From a bacterium (GTDB taxonomy: Bacteria > Armatimonadota > UBA5829): 64,000 nt of DNA. Within the stretch, counting starts at the first letter, position 1. Each line of letters starts with the position of its first letter. Below the pieces are notes generated by a model. The model was not told the origin of the DNA, did no database searches, and worked only from the letters and a program-made list of their open reading frames with translations. The stretch spans positions 26,943 to 90,942 of the forward strand of contig JAJFVF010000008.1 of assembly GCA_021371935.1 (NCBI GenBank), written 5' to 3'. Made by a program: the position numbers and the translations under genes. This document shows, one piece after another, positions 52,424 to 60,353 of this stretch.

Positions 52424-53356
52424 CTAAAGCGATTTCCCGGTAATCCTTCGATACGCCTCACGATACTTGTCGGCAGTCTTCTCGACTATCTCCGCCGGCA
52501 GTTCAGGTCCCGGATATGTCTGGTCCCAATCCAGAGTCAGCAGATAATCGCGCACAAACTGCTTGTCGAAACTCGGCTGGCTCTTGCCGGGGGTGTATGT
52601 CTGCGCATCCCAGAACCGCGACGAATCGGGCGTAAGCACCTCGTCAATCAATATCAGACGGCAGTCCAGCAACCCGAACTCAAACTTGGTATCGCAAATG
52701 ATAATCCCTTTGCCCGCAGCATACTCGGATGCGCGCTTGTAGACTCCGAGTGAAGCCGCTTCGAGCTGTCTGCCCAGGTCTTCGCCTACAATCTCGCACG
52801 CCTTTTCAGCGCTGATGTTTATATCGTGTCCGGTCGACTCCTTGGTCGATGGAGTAAACACAGGCTCGGGCATTTTTTGTGATTCGACCATATTCGACGG
52901 CAGCGTAACGCCGTGAAGCACGATTGCGTCACCGTTTCCCGATGCAGCCTTCATTGCGGAATACTCTTTCCATGCCGAACCTGCAAGGTATCCTCTGACT
53001 ACGCACTCTATTGGTGTAGGCGCGGCCTTGACCGTTATCATCGACCGCCCGTCGAGCATCTCTCGATAATCTTCGGGATTCTCAACTCCTGCTTTGCCTA
53101 TTCGAGCCAAAATTTCGTCTATATCAGCCGAGATCAGATGATTTTCGATCAGGTCTTTAGTCAGATCGAACCAGAAGAGAGACATCTGCGTAAGGACCCT
53201 GCCCTTGTCGGGTATGCCGGTCGGCAGCACAACGTCAAAGGCGGAAAGCCTGTCGCTGGCGATCATCAGCAGGCTGTCGCCGAGGTCATATATATCGCGC
53301 ACCTTACCGGTCGCATGCTTTTTGAGACCCTTGATATCGGTCGCGGTCACGATCAT
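52424..53356 (-). CDS. purC: Phosphoribosylaminoimidazole-succinocarboxamide synthase
   Basis: A 310-residue SAICAR synthetase that joins CAIR and aspartate with ATP in purine synthesis. GKVRDIYDLGDSLLMIASDRLSAFDVVLP, VECVVRGYLAGSAWKEY, STKESTGHDINIS, and LIDEVLTPDSSRFWDA are family signatures. It is the long form (about 300 residues, as in yeast Ade1 and many bacteria) rather than the 240-residue E. coli form. It overlaps the upstream thrC gene by four bases. Confidence 0.95.
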   Translation of the reverse strand: MIVTATDIKGLKKHATGKVRDIYDLGDSLLMIASDRLSAFDVVLPTGIPDKGRVLTQMSLFWFDLTKDLIENHLISADIDEILARIGKAGVENPEDYREMLDGRSMITVKAAPTPIECVVRGYLAGSAWKEYSAMKAASGNGDAIVLHGVTLPSNMVESQKMPEPVFTPSTKESTGHDINISAEKACEIVGEDLGRQLEAASLGVYKRASEYAAGKGIIICDTKFEFGLLDCRLILIDEVLTPDSSRFWDAQTYTPGKSQPSFDKQFVRDYLLTLDWDQTYPGPELPAEIVEKTADKYREAYRRITGKSL

Positions 53357-54441
53357 ACCAGCTTCATCTCCTTTGCCACCGCTTCAGTGTCTGCGGGCAG
53401 TTCGATGAAAGCCGGACATATCTCCATTGCCCGTTTCGGGTCCTTGAGTCCATGTCCAGTGAGTATGCAGACAATCTCGCACTTTTCGGTAAAGAAGCCT
53501 TCTTTAGCCTTCTTTATGACCCCTGCGACCGATGCAGCAGACGCCGGTTCGCAGAACACGCCTTCGGTAGATGCCAAAAGTTTTTGAGCCTCGGTGATCT
53601 CCTCGTCAGTGACTTTCTCGATCAGTCCGCCGGATTCGTCACGTGCGGCTTCTGCGTATTTCCAGCTTGCAGGGTTGCCGATGCGTATAGCAGTCGCGAT
53701 AGTTTCTGGGTTGGGAATCGGGTGACCTTCGACAATCGGTGCGGACTTTGCAGCCTGGAATCCAAGCATCTTAGGCAGTCTGTCGATAACTCCAGCTTCT
53801 TTATACGCCTTGTAACCTGCCCAGTAAGCCGTAATATTGCCGGCATTGCCAACGGGTATCGCGTGATATGTCGGTGGATGACCCAGATCGTCACAAATCT
53901 CGAATGCGCCCGTCTTCTGCCCCTCGATCCTGTAGGGGTTCAAGGAGTTGACCAGTGTTATCGGATATTTGTTGGTGATATCTTTAACTATATTCAGAGC
54001 GTCGTCGAAGTTGCCGTCTACTGCTATGACCTTCGCGCCATGCATCATAGACTGCGAGACTTTGCCCAGCGCGACCTCGCCCTTAGGCAGGATAACAGCG
54101 CACACAAGTCCTGCGCGCGCGGAGTATGCGGCGGCGGATGCGGCAGTATTGCCGGTGGATGCGCAGATTGTCGCCTTGCTTCCGGCCTCGACTGCTTTCG
54201 TGATAGCCATGGTCATGCCGCGGTCCTTGAAACTGCCGGTCGGGTTCATTCCCTCGAACTTGACATACATAGTGATCTTGTCACTGATCTGGGATGCCAG
54301 CCTATCCACACGGATCATAGGCGTATAGCCCTCCAGGAGCGACACGATCGGAGTAGTCTCGGTCACTGGCAGGAACTCGCGATATCTCTCTATCAGCGGC
54401 AGCCGCTTAAAACAGGCCGTTTCGGGGTTGATGGTAACCAT
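53353..54441 (-). CDS. thrC: Threonine synthase
   Basis: A 362-residue PLP enzyme that converts O-phosphohomoserine to threonine. Lys of GSFKDRGMT binds PLP; other marks are CASTGNTAASAAAYSARAG, LVNSLNPYRIEGQKTGAFEI, PVGNAGNITAYW and GVFCEPASAASVAG. It is the short type (about 350 residues) of Gram-positives and archaea. It lies between hom and purC. Confidence 0.95.
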   Translation of the reverse strand: MVTINPETACFKRLPLIERYREFLPVTETTPIVSLLEGYTPMIRVDRLASQISDKITMYVKFEGMNPTGSFKDRGMTMAITKAVEAGSKATICASTGNTAASAAAYSARAGLVCAVILPKGEVALGKVSQSMMHGAKVIAVDGNFDDALNIVKDITNKYPITLVNSLNPYRIEGQKTGAFEICDDLGHPPTYHAIPVGNAGNITAYWAGYKAYKEAGVIDRLPKMLGFQAAKSAPIVEGHPIPNPETIATAIRIGNPASWKYAEAARDESGGLIEKVTDEEITEAQKLLASTEGVFCEPASAASVAGVIKKAKEGFFTEKCEIVCILTGHGLKDPKRAMEICPAFIELPADTEAVAKEMKLV

Positions 54442-54527
54442 GGTTTTGCTCCAATTTTATTCTATTCATTTATAGCTTGATCGTATAGACGCAATTCAAC
54501 GATTCACGATCAACGATCAAACGAATC

Positions 54528-55814
54528 TTATTCTTCCACTCTAATCCAACTGCATATCTCGGTCACGACCGGCAGGTTCCTAATCGCTTCCAGAGCATCG
54601 GCCATATCCGGTTCCTTGGCTGTGTGTGTAAGAATCACGATTTCGGCATTGGTTTCCGGCTTGGGATTCTGAATGACGGAAGATATGCTCACATTATGGT
54701 CTGCAAGTTTACTTGCAATGGAAGCCAGCACCCTCGGCTTATCTTTTGCCAGGATTCTGACGTAGTTCTTGCAGCTCACATGTTCCATTCCAAGCATCTC
54801 GCGGTGCTCATAGCATGTGCAGTGGAAGTGGGACGTCGAGCCGTCATTAATGTTTCTTGCGATGTCGATCACGTCGCCGACCACAGCGCTCCCCGCTGCC
54901 AGCGAACCCGCGCCCGGTCCATAGAACATCACCTCACCGACTGCGTCACCCTTCACCCAGATGGCGTTCATAACGCCGTCCACACTTGCAAGCGGATGCT
55001 TCACCGGCAGGAATGTGGGGTGCACACGCGCCAGCATCCCATGGTCGACCTGTTTGGCGATGCCCAGCAGCTTTATGACATATCCGAGCTGTTCGGCGTA
55101 GTTCATATCCTCAGCCGAAATCTTGGTGATGCCTTCATGATAGACCTTCGTGACATCCATCCGGCTGGTGAATGCAATGGAAGCCAGGATCGATGTCTTG
55201 TATGCAGCGTCGTGCCCTTCGATGTCGGCTGTCGGGTCAGCTTCGGCATAGCCTTTCGACTGAGCATCCTTTAGCACCTCGGCGAAGTCGAGACCTTCCT
55301 CGCGCATTTTCGTGAGTATATAATTCGTGGTCCCGTTAACGATGCCCTTGACTTCGAGTATCTGATTGCCTGCAAGGCCCGACTTCAGCGGACGGATGAT
55401 AGGGATGCCGCCGCCCACACTTGCCTCGAACATAAAGTCGAGCCCAAGCTCCGCGGCTTTCGGCAATATGTCCACGCCTTCTTTGGCAATGAGTTCTTTG
55501 TTTGCTGTTGCCACGCTCTTGCCGTTTGCGAGTGCACGCAAAATGAAGTCTTTGGCAGGATGGATTCCGCCTATCGTCTCGACCACGATATCGATATCGG
55601 GGTCATTGAGTATATCGTTTGCGTCTGTCGTCAGGATAGATTTATCGATCTCCACGGGACGCGGGGTCGTGATATCGAGGTCGGCAATTCGTTTGACGCA
55701 AATCTTCGACCCGACTTTTTGTGCGATGGCATCTTGATTATCCAGCAGGATCTTGACGGTGCCCGCTCCGACTATTCCAAATCCGATTACACCTACGTTA
55801 ATAATGTCTTTCAC
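54528..55814 (-). CDS. hom: Homoserine dehydrogenase
   Basis: A 428-residue NAD(P)-dependent enzyme that reduces aspartate semialdehyde to homoserine. Nucleotide-binding VGVIGFGIVGAGTVKIL, ETIGGIHPAKDFILRALANGKSVATANKELIA, catalytic region GIVNGTTNYILTKM, SKGYAEADPTADIEGHDAAYK, and a C-terminal ACT domain (RILAKDKPRVLASIASKLADHNVSI) likely to mediate threonine feedback. It is not fused to aspartokinase. The GTG start at 55814 is seven bases from the accB stop. Confidence 0.96.
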   Translation of the reverse strand: MKDIINVGVIGFGIVGAGTVKILLDNQDAIAQKVGSKICVKRIADLDITTPRPVEIDKSILTTDANDILNDPDIDIVVETIGGIHPAKDFILRALANGKSVATANKELIAKEGVDILPKAAELGLDFMFEASVGGGIPIIRPLKSGLAGNQILEVKGIVNGTTNYILTKMREEGLDFAEVLKDAQSKGYAEADPTADIEGHDAAYKTSILASIAFTSRMDVTKVYHEGITKISAEDMNYAEQLGYVIKLLGIAKQVDHGMLARVHPTFLPVKHPLASVDGVMNAIWVKGDAVGEVMFYGPGAGSLAAGSAVVGDVIDIARNINDGSTSHFHCTCYEHREMLGMEHVSCKNYVRILAKDKPRVLASIASKLADHNVSISSVIQNPKPETNAEIVILTHTAKEPDMADALEAIRNLPVVTEICSWIRVEE

Positions 55815-55821
55815 GGCTAAT

Positions 55822-56310
55822 TTACTCCTCGCCGACTCTCACCCTGAACAGCACGTCTCCTTCATGGACCAGCGCGCCATTGGTTGTGGGAATATCTACA
55901 ACCACTCCGGCGATCTCGCTTGGTATGGGGCTGAAGACTTTCATAGCTTCGATAAGGCCGACTTCCGTACCGACTTCGATGCTGTCGCCGACTTCCACGA
56001 AAACCGGCGCATCGGGTGACGGCGCTCTATAGAATACACCCACGAGCGGCGCCGTTATATCGACTATGTTGCCTTCCAGTTCCGCCTGCGGATGCTCATG
56101 TTCTTCTTCCACATATTCTTCGACAATCTGTTCGGACGCTTCGATCTGACCAGCCGCCTGAACCATCACTTGGGTTGCCTGTTTTGATGAAGTGCCTTTT
56201 ACAGTAATGGAGAGGTCATCGGACTCGACGGTAAGCTCTTCAAGATTGTGTGATTCGACCAGTTCAAGCAGTTTTTTGACCTGCGAAATGTCTATATCGA
56301 GTTTTTCCAA
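55822..56310 (-). CDS. accB: Acetyl-CoA carboxylase biotin carboxyl carrier protein
   Basis: A 162-residue BCCP. N-terminal helix (LDIDISQVKKLLELVE), an Ala/Glu-rich linker (EYVEEEHEHPQAELEG), and a C-terminal biotinyl domain with the modified Lys in EAMKVFSPI. TTG at 56310 was chosen because GAGGAGGG lies seven bases before it; an ATG at 56325 would overlap that site. accC is not next to it; instead it heads the hom-thrC-purC group, an unusual arrangement. Confidence 0.92.
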   Translation of the reverse strand: MEKLDIDISQVKKLLELVESHNLEELTVESDDLSITVKGTSSKQATQVMVQAAGQIEASEQIVEEYVEEEHEHPQAELEGNIVDITAPLVGVFYRAPSPDAPVFVEVGDSIEVGTEVGLIEAMKVFSPIPSEIAGVVVDIPTTNGALVHEGDVLFRVRVGEE

Positions 56311-56428
56311 CCAAGCCCTCCTCATGCGCTGCTGCCGATGGGTCTATGATAGCATTCGGTTTTGTGGAGTGTCAAGGAAAAGGAAAGGGTAGTTATAGGT
56401 TGTGTAGGTGGGCATGAAGCGGGTTGTG

Positions 56429-56452
56429 TGAGGGCGTCCCTTTTGCTGAGCC
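56429..56452 (+). repeat. Family C repeat, degenerate copy 5
   Basis: GTGAGGGCGTCCCTTTTGCTGAGCC followed by TATTTCTCAAACTGAAC, which also resembles the flank of copy 1. Nothing else is seen in 56326-56514. Confidence 0.45.
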
Positions 56453-56514
56453 TATTTCTCAAACTGAACTATATTGAGGAAGGATATTGTGCCCTTCTCC
56501 TCATAGAATAACAT

Positions 56515-57666
56515 ATGATGACTGCTGATAGATCAGAGGTTTCACACTTGATGAATAATAGGGAACGTACGCTTGCTATATTGAATTACAGGAACTATGA
56601 CCGGATGCCGATTGTGCACTTCGGCTACTGGCCGGAAACGCTTACCAAGTGGGCTGATGAAGGTCACATAACTACTGAGGAAGCGCAGAGTTGGGCAGAC
56701 GGCAACGATACAGATAAGGCCATTGCGGCTAAGCTGGGTTTCGATTACGGCTGGTCTGCAAAAGTCGGCTGCTATACGGATATCAGTCCAACGTTTGAGA
56801 GAAAAGTAATTGAGCAGATGCCTGACGGTTCTCGCAAAGTGATCGATTCTCATGGTGTAATCTTGCTGGAAAAGGACGGTGCAGGCTCGATCCCTATGGA
56901 GTTCGACCATTTTCTCAAGGGCAGAAAAGAGTGGGATGAGCATTTCCTGCCAAGGTTGCAGTTTACGCCGGACCGTGTTGGGATCAGTGATGAGATGAAG
57001 GCCGGTCTTGAGGCAGACAACCCGACTGAAATGCGCGGCATACATGTCGGCAGCCTTTTGGGGATGATCCGCAACTGGCTGGGCATGGAGAATATGGCAT
57101 ATCTGCAGGCAGATGATCCCGAGCTTTACGATGAGATCATAGATACTGTTGGCGAGCTGTCATTCAAGTGTGTTGAAGCTGCATTGAAGATCACTACTGC
57201 TTTCGACTTTGGCCATTTTTGGGAGGATATCTGCTTCAAGAGCGGTCCGCTTATCAACCCGCGTGTCTTTGATGAAAAAGTTGGACCGCACTATAAGCGG
57301 ATCACCGACCTGCTTGCGGCAAACGGAATAAAGATCGTCTCTCTCGACTGCGACGGTTTGATAGACGCGCTCATCCCGACCTGGATCAATAATGGTGTCA
57401 ACACAATGTTTCCTATGGAGGTCGGCACATGGAATGCGAGTATCAAGCCATGGCGGGAGCAGTATGGGCGCGAACTGCGCGGTGTGGGAGGCATGGACAA
57501 GAAGGTCTTTGCGTATGATTATGCGGCAATCGATGCAGAGATCGACAGACTCAAGCCTCTGGTGGCTCTTGGCGGTTATATACCGTGCCCTGACCATAGG
57601 ATAGCCCCTGACGCCAAGTGGGAGAACGTGCAATATTACTGCGAGAAGATGCACAAAGCCTTCTGA
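56515..57666 (+). CDS. Uroporphyrinogen decarboxylase-family protein (methyltransferase-like)
   Basis: A 383-residue TIM-barrel protein of the URO-D superfamily: ERTLAILNYRNYDRMPIVHFGYWPE at the start, and DFGHFWEDICFKSGPLINPRVFDEKVGPHYKRITDL and GGMDKKVFA later. True HemE decarboxylases are about 340 residues and have different N-terminal arginines; this group is closer to the corrinoid methyltransferases (MtaA/CmuA-like) of anaerobes. Substrate unknown. Starts at 56515, 56518 or 56551 are all possible; none has a strong ribosome-binding site. Confidence 0.8.
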   Translation: MMTADRSEVSHLMNNRERTLAILNYRNYDRMPIVHFGYWPETLTKWADEGHITTEEAQSWADGNDTDKAIAAKLGFDYGWSAKVGCYTDISPTFERKVIEQMPDGSRKVIDSHGVILLEKDGAGSIPMEFDHFLKGRKEWDEHFLPRLQFTPDRVGISDEMKAGLEADNPTEMRGIHVGSLLGMIRNWLGMENMAYLQADDPELYDEIIDTVGELSFKCVEAALKITTAFDFGHFWEDICFKSGPLINPRVFDEKVGPHYKRITDLLAANGIKIVSLDCDGLIDALIPTWINNGVNTMFPMEVGTWNASIKPWREQYGRELRGVGGMDKKVFAYDYAAIDAEIDRLKPLVALGGYIPCPDHRIAPDAKWENVQYYCEKMHKAF

Positions 57667-57763
57667 TTTAGTATTGAGTATTTTGTATTGATTATTGTTT
57701 TGAGTGGGGTGTTGGTTCGGGCTGGATATGCGATCAAGCTCGAAGCAGAATTTGCGATTCTTG
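57663..57763. repeat. Family B repeat and degenerate family D hairpin
   Basis: GATTTAGTATTGAGTATTTTG-TATTGATTATTG (57663-57697) begins at the upstream stop codon, as it does after ebfC. A degenerate family D element (TTCGGGCTGGATATGCGATC...TCGAAGCAGAATTTGCGATTC) follows at 57716. Confidence 0.55.
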
Positions 57764-57803
57764 CGGCTTTCTTGGTTTTTTGCAAGCTGGAGCAAGCAAA
57801 CAG

Positions 57804-58454
57804 ATGAGCAGATATGAGACAAATACGGGTGTTGAGGGAGAATATGAGCTGGGCTCAAGGAAACGCGTGCTCAAGAACCTGCTCGGCATATGTCTGAAAA
57901 GCGAGATGGACCAGACTGAGCACTTGGCGATGGTGAGCGCTCAGACAAGGTACTATACCAAAAACTTAGTTACAAAGAACACACGGTTTAATGCCGAGCT
58001 GATACAGAAGATGCACAAAGACTGGCTTGGCAGTATATATGAATGGGCTGGTAAGTATCGCACAGTTGAACTGGAGAAAGATGGATTCAAATGGCCACCG
58101 GCATATCTTATTCAGGATAATATGAGTGCATTTGAGTCATACATTCTGAGCCAGCACACACCCTGCAGGGGGAAGACTATTGCCAATGTGTGTGACAGCA
58201 TAGCAAGGGTTCATGCTGAGCTTCTGCTCATACATCCATTTCGTGAAGGTAATGGAAGAATAGCCCGCTGGTTGGTGGATCTTATGGCCGCACAGGCAGG
58301 TTATCCACCACCGCTATACAGGTTTGTTGGTAAAGGATCAAAGACAGAGAAGATACGGTATCTCAGTGCGGTGATATCTGGCTACAAAAAAGACTACGAG
58401 GATTTAGCAGGTTTTTTCGAGGACTGCATATTGCTGCGCTTGCAAGCCCGTTGA
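57804..58454 (+). CDS. Fic-domain AMPylase family protein
   Basis: A 216-residue Fic protein that would transfer AMP (or another phosphate-linked group) to a target hydroxyl. The full catalytic motif HPFREGNGRIAR is present (about residues 145-156), preceded by the flap region KWPPAYLIQDNM. The N-terminus (EGEYELGSRKRVLKNLLGI) is of the kind seen in stand-alone Fic proteins, and no S/TxxxE(G/N) inhibitory motif is apparent in it. A small convergent gene that carries such a motif overlaps the 3' end. Confidence 0.88.
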   Translation: MSRYETNTGVEGEYELGSRKRVLKNLLGICLKSEMDQTEHLAMVSAQTRYYTKNLVTKNTRFNAELIQKMHKDWLGSIYEWAGKYRTVELEKDGFKWPPAYLIQDNMSAFESYILSQHTPCRGKTIANVCDSIARVHAELLLIHPFREGNGRIARWLVDLMAAQAGYPPPLYRFVGKGSKTEKIRYLSAVISGYKKDYEDLAGFFEDCILLRLQAR

Positions 58455-58600
58455 TCTTTGCTCTGTGTGGATACGATATGGCCGTCTTTCTTTACTCTGT
58501 TACCTTCAAAAGCAGCTGTAGCAATGCAATTCTCGCTGACTATTTTATGCAAGTTCTCTACGTTACGTAAAAATTTGTTCGATTTAGAAAGAGATGCCAT
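58394..58600 (-). CDS. Small protein with Fic-inhibitory-like motif, possible antitoxin
   Basis: A 68-residue basic protein, overlapping the last 61 bases of fic on the other strand. Residues 28-34 read TAAFEGN, matching the (S/T)xxxE(G/N) motif of the helix that blocks ATP binding in Fic proteins and is supplied in trans by antitoxins such as VbhA. GGAGGTGGA lies about 11 bases before the ATG, and TATAAT lies upstream on the same strand. Known antitoxin genes precede their toxin on the same strand, so the convergent layout is unusual and the gene is unproven. Confidence 0.45.
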   Translation of the reverse strand: MASLSKSNKFLRNVENLHKIVSENCIATAAFEGNRVKKDGHIVSTQSKDQRACKRSNMQSSKKPAKSS

Positions 58601-58716
58601 AGTATTTACGTTCCACCTCCCAACACTATTATTATAACCGAATTCTGCTGGGAAGAACAGGTGTTTTTGAAGTATCGGCTGGATATCCGATCAGGCCAGG
58701 AAAAGGATATCGTGGA

Positions 58717-60036
58717 TTAAATACTTTCTTCTTCCTTCTCGCGAGCCGGAGCAATCTCGATCTGCCTGTTTACAGCGTCAAGCAGTGCTGCGGCAGCGGC
58801 GCGATAGTGGTCTCCGCGTCGAACGAGCGCGCTTCCGGTCAGTTTAATGCTCGACCTGGGATGCACATATACTGCGACCACGTTGACGATCTCATCATCT
58901 TTGCCGGATTCCAGAACAGATGCGTCTTCAACAATAATTCCGTGGTCCGGTGCCAGTGACTTGCATACTGCTCCGGCCGCCGCTTCAGCAAAGAGTCGGA
59001 CTATGCTGTCTTCACCTGCTGCATATCCACTTGACTCTCGGACGAACTCATCAGTCCCTCTGCCGAGCGCCACGCTCACCTTTGCATCAGTGCCGGAGCT
59101 TGTAAAGCTGATTGTTTTGATCTTGAGTCTCGGCGCTCGCCGTATTATCTCACCCGACATGACTTCATCAATCGTCGACGCAGTGGTTTGAACGGCAGCT
59201 TGTCGCTCCTCTTCAATACGGTGCGGTTTACTGGCGGTGCAGTTTTTGCTTGCACGCGTAATCAGGTCGTCAATTGTTGCGGCATAGTGGATATCCTCGC
59301 GTTCTTTGGTGCGCCTTCCGCCGAACATGCCGTAGGTTGTAGTGACGCCCTCAGGCACTTCCGGGATATCTATCTTCGAGACTCTTTCCTTGAGGATGTT
59401 CGCCAGTGCAATCGCTTCATCGGCGTGCCGTACGGTCACGATTCCGAACTCGTCTCCACCATATCTGCACAGCAGTTCCAGGTCGGAGTCAATACCCTTT
59501 TTGAGCACATCCGCCACTGACTTGATGACCGTGTCGCCGACCACATGCCCATATTTCTTGTTGAAGAGGCCGAACTTATCGAGGTCAAAGAGAATGATAC
59601 TGATTTCCTGTCCGCCTTTGAGCGCATTTATAGCCCATTCACGGAATGTATCGGACCATGGCAGTTCCGTAAGCGGATCAAAGGTGCGGCCGAGTTCATT
59701 TATCAGATCTGTTCGTGAGAGTATTCCGATCATCTGATCGTCTTGCATCACGATAAGATGGGTTGCACCTGTTTTTTGCACTTTTTTGAGTGCGTCGTAC
59801 GAGGAGACATCCGGGCCGACAGTGGTGAACTCGCTGCTCATCACTTCTTCGACCGGTGAATCTTCAGGTTCACCGATGAGGTCGAAAAGTGTCACCAGCC
59901 CGATAGGTCCGCTGCTTGTCACGACGGGCAGTGCGCCGATTTTATTGCCTTTTATGAATGTGACGGCAACCTTGACGCGAGTCGACGGTGTGACCCAGAC
60001 CACGTCAGGTGTCATCAGATCTCTTACGGTTTTCAT
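58717..60036 (-). CDS. CBS-domain diguanylate cyclase-like (GGDEF) protein
   Basis: A 439-residue cytoplasmic protein. Residues 1-115 are a CBS pair (VRDLMTPDVVWVTPSTRV; VEEVMSSEFTTVGPDVSS) that may bind an adenine nucleotide. Residues 130-300 are a GGDEF domain with intact CRYGGDEFGI, so c-di-GMP synthesis is possible; no RxxD inhibitory site is evident. Residues 320-430 form an unassigned alpha/beta domain (VSVALGRGTDEFVRES.., ending AAAAALLDAVNRQI). ATG 60036 has GAGGA before it; the longer frame to 60147 would translate repeat copy 6. Confidence 0.85.
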   Translation of the reverse strand: MKTVRDLMTPDVVWVTPSTRVKVAVTFIKGNKIGALPVVTSSGPIGLVTLFDLIGEPEDSPVEEVMSSEFTTVGPDVSSYDALKKVQKTGATHLIVMQDDQMIGILSRTDLINELGRTFDPLTELPWSDTFREWAINALKGGQEISIILFDLDKFGLFNKKYGHVVGDTVIKSVADVLKKGIDSDLELLCRYGGDEFGIVTVRHADEAIALANILKERVSKIDIPEVPEGVTTTYGMFGGRRTKEREDIHYAATIDDLITRASKNCTASKPHRIEEERQAAVQTTASTIDEVMSGEIIRRAPRLKIKTISFTSSGTDAKVSVALGRGTDEFVRESSGYAAGEDSIVRLFAEAAAGAVCKSLAPDHGIIVEDASVLESGKDDEIVNVVAVYVHPRSSIKLTGSALVRRGDHYRAAAAALLDAVNRQIEIAPAREKEEESI

Positions 60037-60099
60037 ATAGTCCTCAAGGGATTGTGTTGCAATGATCGTGCCTTTATTGCTGTGCGTATTACCTGTTCC

Positions 60100-60178
60100 A
60101 AAACCCGGATTATGCGAAAAGCGTATAATCCAGGTCGCCGAGAGCATTATTCACATTCCTCGTGAATAATGCGGTTAA
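60100..60178 (+). repeat. Two-hairpin interspersed repeat (family A), copy 6
   Basis: Hairpin 1 CCCGGATTATGCG-AAAA-GCGTATAATCCAGG, linker TCGCCGAGA, hairpin 2 GCATTATTCACA-TTCCT-CGTGAATAATGC, end GGTTAA. The rest of 60037-60353 contains no gene. Confidence 0.8.
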
Positions 60179-60353
60179 AGGCACGAGTAAGGCGGGGTCA
60201 CAGTTGAATTACCGGAGTCCGCCGGATCAGCTTCCATTCTTTTTGCGCGAAGCCGTTCCGTCGGCATTGCGGATTCAATTTTACCCTTAAGCTTGGCTAT
60301 ATGTCAACGAAAAAAGGTGTATAAAACACACAAGAGTTCGGAGTAGAACCCAT

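Noticed and set aside
53452..54480. Long plus-strand frame of 342 codons opposite thrC
   Set aside because: It is antisense to a clear threonine synthase; Cys-rich composition with no domain.
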